20,999 nucleotides of DNA from an uncultured Oscillibacter sp. GTDB lineage: Bacteria > Bacillota_A > Clostridia > Oscillospirales > Oscillospiraceae. This document shows positions 7,430 through 14,709 of this stretch, piece after piece (position 1 is the first letter of the stretch; each line of letters starts with the position of its first letter). A program made the position numbers and the translations under genes. The notes under the pieces were generated by a model. It worked only from the letters and a program-made list of their open reading frames with translations. It searched no databases and was not told the DNA's origin. Location of the stretch: positions 1 to 20,999 of the forward strand of contig CATOKC010000051.1 of assembly GCA_951800675.1 (NCBI GenBank), given 5' to 3'.

Positions 7430-8239
7430 ATGCGGCAATATATTTTGGACGCCTTCACGGAGGAGCTGTTTGCCGGAAATCCGGCGGCGGTCCTGCCCTG
7501 CAAGCGGATGCCGGACCCGGCGCTTATGCAGAACATCGCCATAGAAAACAACTATTCGGAAACCGCCTTTGTGGTCAAAACCGGCGGCGGGAGCTATGAC
7601 TTGAAGTGGTTTACCCCCAGCGGGGAGATCGACCTCTGCGGCCACGCCACCCTGGCGTCAGCCTACGTCGTCAGTGAGTTTGTGGAGCCCGGCGTTTCGG
7701 AGATGCGCTTTCAGACCCTGAGCGGGGAGCTGCGGGCCACGCGGGAGGGGGCGTGGATTACCCTGGATTTTCCCGTTGGAAAGACGAAGCCCGTCCCGGT
7801 GACGGAGGCGATGCTGGCCGCGACAGACGGTCTGGCCCGGGAGGCGTATTTCGACGGCGGGGACCTGGTAATCACCGTGGGAAGCGAGGAAGAGCTGGCC
7901 CGGTTTGTCCCCAACGACGGGCTGATTTTAAAGCTGGACGGCCTGCGGGACGGGCTGGGGCTGATCCTGACCGCCCCTTCCGCGGAGTATGATTTTGTGT
8001 CCCGGTACTTCTACCCCTGTTCTTATCCCAGGGCCCATGTCATGGAGGACCCCGTAACGGGACGGGCCCACACCTTCCTGGCCCCTATTTGGGCAAAGAA
8101 GCTGGGAAAAACCCGCATGACGGCCCGGCAGATTTCCCGGCGGGGCGGTGTGGTGGCCGTCCGGCTGGAAGGGGGCCGGGTCTTTCTGGGCGGAAGGGTC
8201 CGGTTGTTTATGGAGGGAGAAATCCCCTTTGATCTGTAA
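7430..8239 (+). CDS. PhzF-family isomerase
   Basis: A 269-residue enzyme of the PhzF/YddE family, two-lobed folds related to diaminopimelate epimerase that catalyse isomerisation by proton transfer. Seen: N-terminal YILDAFTEELFAGNPAAVLP, catalytic-type Glu44 in NNYSETAFV, IDLCGHATLA, and MEDPVTGRAHTF near the C-terminus. The last motif usually reads DPVTGSAH; here Arg replaces Ser, which may alter the substrate pocket. The start has GGAGGAAGG just upstream. No other phenazine genes are present, so the name says nothing about phenazine synthesis; most homologues have unknown substrates. It is followed 55 nt later by an Asp/Glu racemase-family gene with which it shares promoter and terminator. 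Confidence 0.9.
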   Translation: MRQYILDAFTEELFAGNPAAVLPCKRMPDPALMQNIAIENNYSETAFVVKTGGGSYDLKWFTPSGEIDLCGHATLASAYVVSEFVEPGVSEMRFQTLSGELRATREGAWITLDFPVGKTKPVPVTEAMLAATDGLAREAYFDGGDLVITVGSEEELARFVPNDGLILKLDGLRDGLGLILTAPSAEYDFVSRYFYPCSYPRAHVMEDPVTGRAHTFLAPIWAKKLGKTRMTARQISRRGGVVAVRLEGGRVFLGGRVRLFMEGEIPFDL

Positions 8240-8294
8240 GGGAACGGCCGGTCCTATGGAAGAAATCAAGAACTGCATAAAGGAGAACATCCCT

Positions 8295-8939
8295 ATGACA
8301 ATCGCCGTCATTGCCGGAACGCCGGTGGACACCCAAATGGGCGTGGAGCTATTAAATGGAAAGGGCGTGGAGGCCCTGGGCTTTCCCGTCTCCCGGACCC
8401 CGGAGGAGCAAACCGCCTTCCAGGTAGGCTCCCGGCCCGCCCGGGAGGAGGCCGTGGGGGCCATTTTGAATCAAATCAAAGCCCGGGGCTTAGGCCGGGT
8501 GATGGTTTACTGCAATTCCCTCAGCGCGGCCATTGACGCTCACGCCTTGGCGGAGGCCCGGGGGCTTCGGGCCTGGACTCCCATGGACGTTTACGGCGAG
8601 CTGGCCTGCCGGTACCGCCGGGTGGGGGTCCTGGCCGCCAACTGCCAGGGAGCCGCCGGGGTGGAACGGGCCATGGTGAACGCCTCCCCCGAGATCTTGG
8701 TCTTTGGCGCGGCGGACCTGGGGCTGGTGCTGGGGGTGGAGGCCGGCGCGCCGCCGGAGGAGCTGGTGGAGCGCCGCGGCCTGGAGCATCTCCTGCGCTT
8801 TTTTGAGTATAACGGCGCGGAGGCGGTGGTGCTGGGCTGCACCCACTTCCCCTATGTGAAGGAGACCCTCCAGACCCGGACGGCCCTGCCGGTGCTGGAC
8901 CCGGCGGAGCGGCTGGTGGAGCTGACCCTGGGGAATTGA
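8295..8939 (+). CDS. Aspartate/glutamate racemase-family protein
   Basis: A 214-residue member of the cofactor-independent Asp/Glu/hydantoin racemase superfamily, in which two cysteines act as acid/base on opposite faces of the substrate. Seen: Cys73 in MVYCNSLSAAID and Cys182 in VLGCTHFPYV, spaced as expected for the two catalytic thiols. It is shorter than typical MurI (about 260 residues), so it is probably a catabolic or side-substrate racemase rather than the essential cell-wall enzyme. The start at 8295 is chosen because AAAGGAG lies 9 nt upstream and the product begins MTIAVIAGTP at the first strand; an ATG at 8256 would add 13 residues without a good ribosome site. It is closed by a strong terminator. 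Confidence 0.85.
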   Translation: MTIAVIAGTPVDTQMGVELLNGKGVEALGFPVSRTPEEQTAFQVGSRPAREEAVGAILNQIKARGLGRVMVYCNSLSAAIDAHALAEARGLRAWTPMDVYGELACRYRRVGVLAANCQGAAGVERAMVNASPEILVFGAADLGLVLGVEAGAPPEELVERRGLEHLLRFFEYNGAEAVVLGCTHFPYVKETLQTRTALPVLDPAERLVELTLGN

Positions 8940-8980
8940 CCGGGCGGCCGGGGTAAAAGCCCTGCGCAAAATCCATAGTA

Positions 8981-9014
8981 AACCGCCCCTCCGCCTGCCG
9001 GAAGGGCGGTTTTT
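8981..9014 (+). terminator. Intrinsic terminator after the racemase gene
   Basis: AACCGCCC (8981-8988) pairs with GGGCGGTT (9004-9011); after one mismatch TCCG pairs with CGGA around a 5-nt loop. The stem ends in TTTTT (9010-9014). A textbook rho-independent terminator on the plus strand. Confidence 0.92.
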
Positions 9015-9104
9015 CTCCCTGGCGGAAGAGGAGGGGAAGTGCCTGGAACCGTTAAGACAACGCAAGAAAAGGTAAAATTCCCAGAAAAAAAGCAGTTCAC
9101 AGAC

Positions 9105-9133
9105 TGGACATTTTTAGAAGCATGGTGTACAAT
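9105..9133 (+). promoter_or_regulatory. Promoter of the rnf operon
   Basis: TGGACA (9105-9110), a 17-nt spacer and TACAAT (9128-9133), each five of six against the sigma-A consensus, with TG one base upstream of the -10. Transcription would start near 9140, leaving a leader of about 100 nt. Within the 302-nt gap between genes (8940-9241) this promoter, the preceding terminator and the leader are the recognisable elements. Confidence 0.82.
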
Positions 9134-9228
9134 GTCAGGAAGTATGTGATAGTCTGTCCAGGCAGGTCAGCCGTCCCGACGGTGGGCGGTCCTTCCGTCC
9201 GCGCCCGGGCCGCTGTCAGGAGTAAAAA

Positions 9229-9237
9229 ATGAGGTGA
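9229..9237 (+). other. Two-codon reading frame in the rnf leader
   Basis: AGGAG, 7 nt, then ATG AGG TGA: a start codon with its own good ribosome site, one Arg codon and a stop. The AGG-TG of this mini-frame is also the Shine-Dalgarno sequence of rnfC, whose ATG follows at 9242. Translation could load or block ribosomes at rnfC. It is seen in sequence; use as a regulatory minimal frame is inference. Confidence 0.35.
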
Positions 9238-9241
9238 AATA

Positions 9242-10618
9242 ATGGCACAAGCGTTCTTCGGCGGCGTTCATCCCCACGACATGAAAGCCGCGACCAATGA
9301 AAAGGCCATCGAACAACTGCCCGCTCCGGCACAGGTGGTCATTCCCATGTCCCAGCACTTTGGCGCGCCATGCACCCCCCTGGTGAAGGCCGGCGACCAT
9401 GTGAAGGTGGGCCAGAAGATCGGCGAGTTCCGCGGTCTCGGCGCCCCCATCCACGCCAGCGTCTCCGGCACCGTCAAGGCGGTGGAGCCCCGGCCCTATT
9501 CCATGGGCGGAAACGTCATGTCCGTGGTCATTGACAACGACGGACAGGACGAGGTCAGCGAGGAGGTCCAGGCCCCCGCGAACCCGGACGCCCTGAGCGT
9601 GGACGAGATGGTGGAAATTGTGAAAAACGCCGGCATCGTCGGCATGGGCGGCGCCACCTTCCCCACCCACGTGAAAATTTCCGGCGGCATCGGAAAAGTG
9701 GACACCGTGATCATCAACGGCGCGGAGTGCGAGCCCTACATCACCGGCGACCACCGGGCCATGCTGGAGCGCTCTGAGGAGATCATCGGCGGCGCGACCT
9801 ACCTCGCCAAGATGTTCGGCGTGGAAAAAGTGGTCATCGGCGTGGAGGTCAATAAACAAAACGGCATTGACCGGCTGAACAAAACCATTGCCGAAAAGCA
9901 CGCCCCCGTGGTGGTGGAGGGCCTCCGCTGCCGCTACCCCCAGGGCGGTGAGAAGCAGCTCTGCCAGGCCATCACCGGCAAGCAGGTGCCCCCGGGCGGG
10001 CTGCCCAGCAACATCGGCTGCGCGGTATTCAATATCAATACCACCTGCGCCATCTTCAAGGCGATTACCACGGGAATGCCAGTGGTGAAAAAGGTGGTGA
10101 CGGTCTCCGGCTCCGGCGTGGTGGAGCCCAAGAATATCGAGTGCCCCATCGGCACCCCCGTGTCCCTCCTGTTTGACTTCTGCGGCGGGCTGAAGGACGG
10201 CACCTATAAGCTCATCGCCGGCGGCCCCATGATGGGCATGGCCCAGTACACCGCCGACATCCCCGTGGCCAAGGGCACCGGCTGCATGCTGGCCTTCTGC
10301 GAGAAGGAAGAGCAGACCGTGGAGCATCCCCAGTGTATCCGCTGCGGCAAGTGCGTGGGCGTGTGCCCCATGCACTTAGAGCCCCTGTTCCTGTACCAGT
10401 ATGCCTCCAAGGGCCTGGTGGACGAACTGAACGACGCCCACATCATGGACTGCATGGAGTGCGGCGCCTGCGCCTACACCTGCCCCGCCCGGCTGCACCT
10501 GACCCATATGTTCAAAACCGGCAAGCAGCTGGTGAAGGACGCCGCGGCCAAGGCCAAAGCCGCCGCCGAGGCCAAAAAAGCCGCCGATGAGGCGAAAAAG
10601 GAGGTTGTCAACAAATGA
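9242..10618 (+). CDS. rnfC: Rnf complex subunit RnfC
   Basis: A 458-residue peripheral subunit of the membrane-bound ferredoxin:NAD+ oxidoreductase, carrying FMN/NADH-binding and iron-sulfur domains related to the 51-kDa subunit of complex I. Seen: GAECEPYITGDH (about 160-171), the flavin/NAD-site signature of RnfC, and two 4Fe-4S motifs, CIRCGKCVGVCP (Cys365, 368, 371, 375) and CMECGACAYTCP (Cys404, 407, 410, 414). The last 30 or so residues are an Ala/Lys/Glu-rich helix-forming tail also echoed in RnfB. The start at 9242 is set by GAGGTG 5-7 nt upstream. It is the first gene of the operon and overlaps rnfD by 4 bp (ATGA). Confidence 0.97.
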   Translation: MAQAFFGGVHPHDMKAATNEKAIEQLPAPAQVVIPMSQHFGAPCTPLVKAGDHVKVGQKIGEFRGLGAPIHASVSGTVKAVEPRPYSMGGNVMSVVIDNDGQDEVSEEVQAPANPDALSVDEMVEIVKNAGIVGMGGATFPTHVKISGGIGKVDTVIINGAECEPYITGDHRAMLERSEEIIGGATYLAKMFGVEKVVIGVEVNKQNGIDRLNKTIAEKHAPVVVEGLRCRYPQGGEKQLCQAITGKQVPPGGLPSNIGCAVFNINTTCAIFKAITTGMPVVKKVVTVSGSGVVEPKNIECPIGTPVSLLFDFCGGLKDGTYKLIAGGPMMGMAQYTADIPVAKGTGCMLAFCEKEEQTVEHPQCIRCGKCVGVCPMHLEPLFLYQYASKGLVDELNDAHIMDCMECGACAYTCPARLHLTHMFKTGKQLVKDAAAKAKAAAEAKKAADEAKKEVVNK

Positions 10619-11655
10619 CGGACTATAAGAATCTCAAGCTGATCGCCACCTCCTCGCCCCATATCCGCGGCAGCGAGACCACCCAGGGCATCATGAAAGA
10701 CGTCATCATCGCCATGCTGCCCGCCCTGGCTTACGCCTGCTTCAACTTCGGCCTCCGGGCTCTAACGCTGACCCTGGTGTCCGTGGCCGGGTGCGTGTTT
10801 TTCGAGTGGCTGTACCGCAAGGTCATGAAGAAGCCCCAGTCCGTTCTGGACCTTTCCGCCGTGGTCACCGGCATGCTGCTGGCCTTCGTCAGCCCCGTGC
10901 AGATTCCCTATTGGATGATTCTCATTGGCGACTGCTTCGCCATCATCATTGTCAAGCAGCTCTTCGGCGGCATCGGCAAAAACTTCGTGAACCCCGCCCT
11001 GGCGGGCCGGGCCGTGCTGCTGGCCAGCTACGCCGGGTCCATGACCACCTGGGTGGACCCCGCCATGAATAAAGCGGCCCTGTTCGGGTCCAACGTGGAC
11101 ATCGTCACCGCCGCCACCCCCCTGGCCTACATGAAGGGCACGGACCCCGTGGCCCTGGCCGAGAGCTTTGGGAACCTCACGGGTACATACAGCGTCGGCC
11201 AGATGTTCATGGGCCAGATCGGCGGCTCCCTGGGCGAGGTCTCCGCGCTGATGCTGATCATCGGCGGCGCGTACCTCATCTGGCGGAAGGTCATCAACTG
11301 GCAGACCCCCGCGGCCTACATCGGCACCGTGGCCGTCCTCACCTTCCTGTTCCCCAAGGCCGGCAGCAGCCTGGACTGGATGCTCTACAGCATCTTCGGC
11401 GGCGGCCTCATGCTGGGCGCGTTCTTCATGGCCACCGACTACGCCACCTCCCCCGTCACCAAAAAGGGCCAGCTGATTTTCGGCGTGGGCTGCGGATTGT
11501 TCACCGTGCTGATCCGCTACTTCGGGTCCTATAACGAGGGCGTGTGCTACTCCATCATGGTCATGAACCTGTTCGTGCCCTTCATCGACAAGTACACCAA
11601 GCCCGTGCGCTTCGGCGTTGTGAAATCCGACAAGAAGGAGGGGGCCGCGAAATGA
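10615..11655 (+). CDS. rnfD: Rnf complex subunit RnfD
   Basis: A 346-residue integral membrane subunit of the NqrB/RnfD family, with about nine or ten hydrophobic helices. It carries a covalently bound FMN in electron transfer and ion pumping. Seen: DIVTAATPLAYMKG, in which DIVTAAT fits the ApbE flavinylation consensus D-x-x-(S/T)-(G/A)-A-T with Thr168 as predicted attachment site, and GKNFVNPALAGRAVLLASYA, a conserved family block. Start and stop overlap the neighbours by 4 bp each, indicating coupled translation. The flavin transferase ApbE required for maturation is not in this window. The coupling ion (Na+ or H+) cannot be told from sequence reading alone. Confidence 0.97.
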   Translation: MTDYKNLKLIATSSPHIRGSETTQGIMKDVIIAMLPALAYACFNFGLRALTLTLVSVAGCVFFEWLYRKVMKKPQSVLDLSAVVTGMLLAFVSPVQIPYWMILIGDCFAIIIVKQLFGGIGKNFVNPALAGRAVLLASYAGSMTTWVDPAMNKAALFGSNVDIVTAATPLAYMKGTDPVALAESFGNLTGTYSVGQMFMGQIGGSLGEVSALMLIIGGAYLIWRKVINWQTPAAYIGTVAVLTFLFPKAGSSLDWMLYSIFGGGLMLGAFFMATDYATSPVTKKGQLIFGVGCGLFTVLIRYFGSYNEGVCYSIMVMNLFVPFIDKYTKPVRFGVVKSDKKEGAAK

Positions 11656-12272
11656 GCACCAAGAGCAAGGAAAAGGTCCAGATGGACCCCGCGTACATTA
11701 TTAAACTGACCGTCACGCTGCTGGTCACCTGTGTGGTTGTGGCGGCGGCCCTGGGCGGCGTCAACGCCGTCACCGAGGAAAAAATCGACGCCATCAACTG
11801 GGCTAAGACCGTGGAGGCCATGAAGGCCGTGGTGGCGGATCCGGACAACACCACCTTCTCCGACAAGCTGACCCTTACCGACGAGATGACCGCCGCCTCC
11901 GGCAGCGTCACCCTGGACTCCGTGTATGAGGCCCAGGTGGGCGGCGCGACGGCGGGCTACGCCATCAAGGTGGTGGCCAGCGGCTCTCAGGGCAAGATTG
12001 AGATGATGGTGGGCGTGGACGGAGAAGGAACCGTCACCGGCGTGTCCATCGTCAAAAACGCGGAAACCGCGGGCATCGGCTCCAAGGTCATGACCAACAT
12101 GCCCACCGCCTCCGGCGTGGGCGTCCTGAGCCAGTTCGAGGGCAAGAGCGCCGCCGACGGGCTTCTGGCAGTGGGAACGAATGTGGACGCCATCTCCGGC
12201 GCCACGGTTTCCACCCGGGGCGTGACCAACGGCGTCAACGCCGCGCTGGCTGTGGCCGGCGTGATGGGCTGA
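11652..12272 (+). CDS. rnfG: Rnf complex subunit RnfG
   Basis: A 206-residue subunit with a single N-terminal membrane anchor (about 14-36) and an FMN-binding domain exposed on the outer face. Seen: DAISGATVSTRGV near the C-terminus, matching the ApbE flavinylation motif with Thr185 as predicted FMN attachment site, and the NAETAGIGSKV block common in NqrC/RnfG proteins. The start is the ATG at 11652, inside the rnfD stop (ATGA overlap); the frame also extends upstream only within rnfD. It passes electrons between RnfD and the other membrane subunits in the accepted Rnf scheme. Confidence 0.96.
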   Translation: MSTKSKEKVQMDPAYIIKLTVTLLVTCVVVAAALGGVNAVTEEKIDAINWAKTVEAMKAVVADPDNTTFSDKLTLTDEMTAASGSVTLDSVYEAQVGGATAGYAIKVVASGSQGKIEMMVGVDGEGTVTGVSIVKNAETAGIGSKVMTNMPTASGVGVLSQFEGKSAADGLLAVGTNVDAISGATVSTRGVTNGVNAALAVAGVMG

Positions 12273-12290
12273 GAAAGGGGGAGCTGAAAC

Positions 12291-12890
12291 ATGAATCTTG
12301 GTAAACAGCTGAAAGAGGGCCTGCTGACCCAAAACCCCGTTCTGGTGCAGATGCTGGGCCTGTGCTCCACCATGGCCATCACCACCTCCATCATGAACGG
12401 CTTAGGCATGGGCGTGTCCGTGCTCATCATTCTGACGGCGGCCAACGTGGTTATCTCCGCCATCCGGAAGATTGTCCCCGACAAGATCCGTATCGCCATG
12501 TTCATCGTGGTCATCGCGGGCTTCGTCACCTGCGTGGACCTGCTGCTTCAGGCCTTTGTCCCGGCGATTGCCGAGTCTCTGGGCGTGTTCATTCCGCTGA
12601 TCGTGGTGAACTGCATCATCCTGGGCCGGGCGGAGGCCTTCTCCTATAAGAACGGCGTGGGCGCTTCCTTCTTCGACGGCATCTTCCAGGGCCTGGGCTA
12701 CACCCTCGTCCTGCTGGCGATGTGCTTCATCCGGGAGCTGCTGGGCGCGGGAACTCTGGCGGGCTTCCGCATCATTCCGGAGCAGTTCCCCATCGGCATT
12801 CTGACTCTGCCCGTGGGCGGCTTCCTGGTGCTGGGCTTCCTCATCGCCGCCATGCAGTGGGCGCTGTCCAAGAGTAAGGAGGGCAAGTAA
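12291..12890 (+). CDS. rnfE: Rnf complex subunit RnfE
   Basis: A 199-residue integral membrane protein of the RnfA/RnfE-NqrD/E family with six predicted helices. With RnfA it forms the inverted pair of membrane subunits that holds an intramembrane iron-sulfur cluster and contributes to ion translocation. Seen: GLCSTMAITTS, and VNCIILGRAEAFSYKNG with the conserved Asn-Cys. It is preceded by AAAGGGGGAGC about 8 nt before the ATG. It lies 18 nt after rnfG and its stop codon directly abuts the rnfA start. Confidence 0.97.
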   Translation: MNLGKQLKEGLLTQNPVLVQMLGLCSTMAITTSIMNGLGMGVSVLIILTAANVVISAIRKIVPDKIRIAMFIVVIAGFVTCVDLLLQAFVPAIAESLGVFIPLIVVNCIILGRAEAFSYKNGVGASFFDGIFQGLGYTLVLLAMCFIRELLGAGTLAGFRIIPEQFPIGILTLPVGGFLVLGFLIAAMQWALSKSKEGK

Positions 12891-13481
12891 ATGGATCAAA
12901 TTTCAAGACTGCTGGCGATTACGCTGGCCGCCATCCTGGCGAACAACTTCATCTTCTCCCAGTTCCTGGGCATCTGCCCCTTCCTGGGCGTTTCCAAGAA
13001 GGTGGACACCGCCGTGGGCATGGGCTTCGCCGTGACCTTCGTCATGGGCCTGGCCTCCGCCATCACCTGGGCGGTGAACAAATTCATCCTGGTGCCTCTG
13101 GATCTGGAGTACATGCAGACCGTGGCCTTCATTCTGGTCATCGCGTCCCTGGTGCAGTTCATTGAGATGTTTCTCCAGAAGTCCATGCCCTCTCTGTATA
13201 CGGCCCTGGGCGTGTACCTGCCCCTGATCACCACCAACTGCGCGGTGCTGGGCGTTGCGCTGCTGAACATTCAGGAGGGTTACAACTTCATTGAGTCCGT
13301 GGTCTACGGCATCACCGGCGGCATCGGCTTCCTGGTTGCCATCGTGCTGTTTGCCAGCATCCGGGAGCGGCTGGTCTTTGCCGAGTATCCCAAGAGCTTC
13401 GAGGGCTTCCCCATCGCGCTGGTCACCGCCGGTCTCATGGCCCTGGCGTTCATGGGCTTCTCCGGCCTGGTAATTTGGTAA
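12891..13481 (+). CDS. rnfA: Rnf complex subunit RnfA
   Basis: A 196-residue integral membrane subunit paralogous to RnfE, six predicted helices. Seen: [20 protein letters not shown] near the N-terminus with the conserved Cys, and [15 protein letters not shown], the second half-repeat with the conserved Asn-Cys. These cysteines are thought to ligate the cluster shared with RnfE. The ATG follows the rnfE stop with no gap, and its ribosome site (AAGGAGG) lies inside the end of rnfE. Confidence 0.97.
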   Translation: MDQISRLLAITLAAILANNFIFSQFLGICPFLGVSKKVDTAVGMGFAVTFVMGLASAITWAVNKFILVPLDLEYMQTVAFILVIASLVQFIEMFLQKSMPSLYTALGVYLPLITTNCAVLGVALLNIQEGYNFIESVVYGITGGIGFLVAIVLFASIRERLVFAEYPKSFEGFPIALVTAGLMALAFMGFSGLVIW

Positions 13482-13497
13482 GGGGGGCGGCTGAATT

Positions 13498-14388
13498 ATG
13501 ATGAATATTTTATTCGCGGTTGCCGTCCTGGGCATCCTGGGCGCGATCTTCGGCCTGGTCCTGGCCGTGGCCTCCAAGATTTTCGAGGTAAAGAAGGACC
13601 CCCGTGAGGAGGCCATCCTGGGCCTGCTGGCCGGGGCCAACTGCGGCGGCTGCGGCTATCCCGGCTGCGGCGGCTGCGCCGCCGCCATTCTGGCGGGAGA
13701 AGCTCCCGTCACCGCCTGCGCCCCCGCCGGGGCGGAAAACGCCGCCGCCATCGCCAAGATCATGGGCATGGAGGCTCCCACCGGGGAGCGGCAGGTGGCT
13801 TTCGTCCGCTGCACCGGCGGCGTGAACGCGAAAAAGCGCTTTGACTATGTGGGCGTGAAGGACTGCGTCTCCGCGACGAAGGTCGCGGGCGGTCCCCTGG
13901 AGTGCGCCTTCGGCTGCCTGGGCTTTGGCTCCTGCGTGGCCGCGTGCCAGTTCGGCGCCATGTCCATCGGCCCCGGCGGCACCGCCGTGGTGGACCCGGA
14001 CAAGTGCACCGCCTGCATGGCCTGCGCCGCCGCCTGCCCCCGGCACCTGATTACCTCCGTCCCCGTGTCCAAGAAGGTTCACGTAGGCTGCGCCAACCAG
14101 GACAAGGGCAAGGCGGCTATGAGCGTCTGCTCCACCTCCTGCATCGGCTGCGGATTGTGCCAGAAGGAGTGCAAAAAAGACGCCATCCATGTGGAAAACG
14201 GCGTAGCGGTCATCGACTATGACAAGTGCGTGGGCTGCAAGCTCTGCACCAAGGTCTGCCCCAGAGACGCTATCCTCCCTGTGGCAACCGCCGAGGAGAA
14301 GGAAAAGTACAAGGCCATCAAGAAGGCTCAGGCCGAAAAGGCCAAGGCCGCGGCGGAAGCTAAGGCCGCGGAGCCCGCTGGAAAGTAA
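13498..14388 (+). CDS. rnfB: Rnf complex subunit RnfB, multi-cluster ferredoxin-like
   Basis: A 296-residue iron-sulfur subunit that accepts electrons from reduced ferredoxin. One N-terminal membrane helix (about 2-25) is followed by an Fe-S domain with closely spaced cysteines from Cys49 (CGGCGYPGCGGCA). Ferredoxin-type motifs come next: CLGFGSCVAACQFGA, CTACMACAAACP, CIGCGLCQKEC and CVGCKLCTKVCP, so several 4Fe-4S clusters are expected. The last 30 residues form an Ala/Lys/Glu-rich tail like that of RnfC. There are two adjacent ATG codons at 13498 and 13501; AAGGGGGGCGG lies upstream. It is the last gene of the operon, followed by an intrinsic terminator. Confidence 0.97.
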   Translation: MMNILFAVAVLGILGAIFGLVLAVASKIFEVKKDPREEAILGLLAGANCGGCGYPGCGGCAAAILAGEAPVTACAPAGAENAAAIAKIMGMEAPTGERQVAFVRCTGGVNAKKRFDYVGVKDCVSATKVAGGPLECAFGCLGFGSCVAACQFGAMSIGPGGTAVVDPDKCTACMACAAACPRHLITSVPVSKKVHVGCANQDKGKAAMSVCSTSCIGCGLCQKECKKDAIHVENGVAVIDYDKCVGCKLCTKVCPRDAILPVATAEEKEKYKAIKKAQAEKAKAAAEAKAAEPAGK

Positions 14389-14410
14389 CCCTTCAAGATG
14401 CTGGAAAATG

Positions 14411-14439
14411 CCCCGGACTCAGGTCCGGGGTGTTTTTTT
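14411..14439 (+). terminator. Intrinsic terminator of the rnf operon
   Basis: CCCCGGAC (14411-14418) pairs with GTCCGGGG (14423-14430) around a 4-nt loop, followed by TG and seven T. A strong rho-independent terminator 22 nt after rnfB. Confidence 0.95.
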
Positions 14440-14485
14440 GCCCGCCAAGGTTGACCTGGATTTTTATGGAATTTATCGAAGGGCC

Positions 14486-14514
14486 TTGTATTTTGCCGGA
14501 AGCTGGTATATGAT
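14486..14514 (+). promoter_or_regulatory. Promoter of the folT-folC unit
   Basis: TTGTAT (14486-14491), a 17-nt spacer and TATGAT (14509-14514). The start site would be near 14521, about 27 nt before the THF aptamer, as expected for a riboswitch leader. Confidence 0.75.
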
Positions 14515-14547
14515 AAGGACGTCCCCGGCGAAGGCCGGAAGGACAAA

Positions 14548-14647
14548 GGCAGAGTAGGGACACGCGTGTTAAAGTGCCGGAGAGACGGGGAGTTGCTCTT
14601 TGGACGAAGGAAGAAATTCCGCAGTGCGCGTCTCGCATCCCGCTGCC
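14548..14647 (+). ncRNA. Tetrahydrofolate (THF) riboswitch
   Basis: A folate-sensing aptamer of the THF (folT/folE-motif) class. Pairings read by eye: P1 GGCAG (14548-14552) with CTGCC (14643-14647); P2 GACACGCG (14559-14566) with CGCGTCTC (14627-14634), one mismatch; P3 CCGGAGAG with CTCTTTGG, with wobbles; P4 GGAA with TTCC around GAAA; and a pseudoknot CGGGG (14586-14590) with TCCCG (14638-14642). Conserved bases GAGTAG, GTTAAAGTGC and GACGAAGG match the class, close to the Streptococcus mutans folT example. It lies directly before an S-component transporter gene and folC, the typical regulon. Confidence 0.93.
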
Positions 14648-14662
14648 GCATATGGGAACGGG

Positions 14663-14701
14663 CTTCCTCTGTGCGGCGTGCTGCCGCAATTTTAGAGGAG
14701 G
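14663..14701 (+). promoter_or_regulatory. Riboswitch expression platform sequestering the folT ribosome site
   Basis: CTTCCTCT (14663-14670) pairs over 8 bp with AGAGGAGG (14694-14701), the ribosome site of folT, and encloses an inner 6-bp hairpin TGCGGC/GCCGCA (14672-14688). CTTCCT could instead pair with AGGAAG at 14608-14613 inside aptamer P4, an arrangement incompatible with the folded aptamer. This suggests translational OFF switching when THF is bound. Only four T follow the inner stem, so termination is less likely. Confidence 0.65.
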
Positions 14702-14709
14702 TTTTTGTT

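Noticed and set aside
7430..8239. Phenazine biosynthesis cluster
   Set aside because: Only a PhzF-family isomerase is present; no other phz genes, and most PhzF homologues have nothing to do with phenazines.
9060..9140. Rex redox-repressor operator before rnfC
   Set aside because: TTCACA and TGTGAT occur but not as a Rex palindrome with the proper 6-8 bp gap; GTTAA elements are not paired.
9167..10375. 402-codon minus-strand frame opposite rnfC
   Set aside because: His/Gly/Ala-rich translation, no domain, and it crosses the rnf leader; it is a shadow of rnfC.
14672..14694. Intrinsic terminator in the folT leader
   Set aside because: The inner 6-bp stem is followed by only ATTTT; the surrounding pairing with the ribosome site gives a better explanation (translational control).
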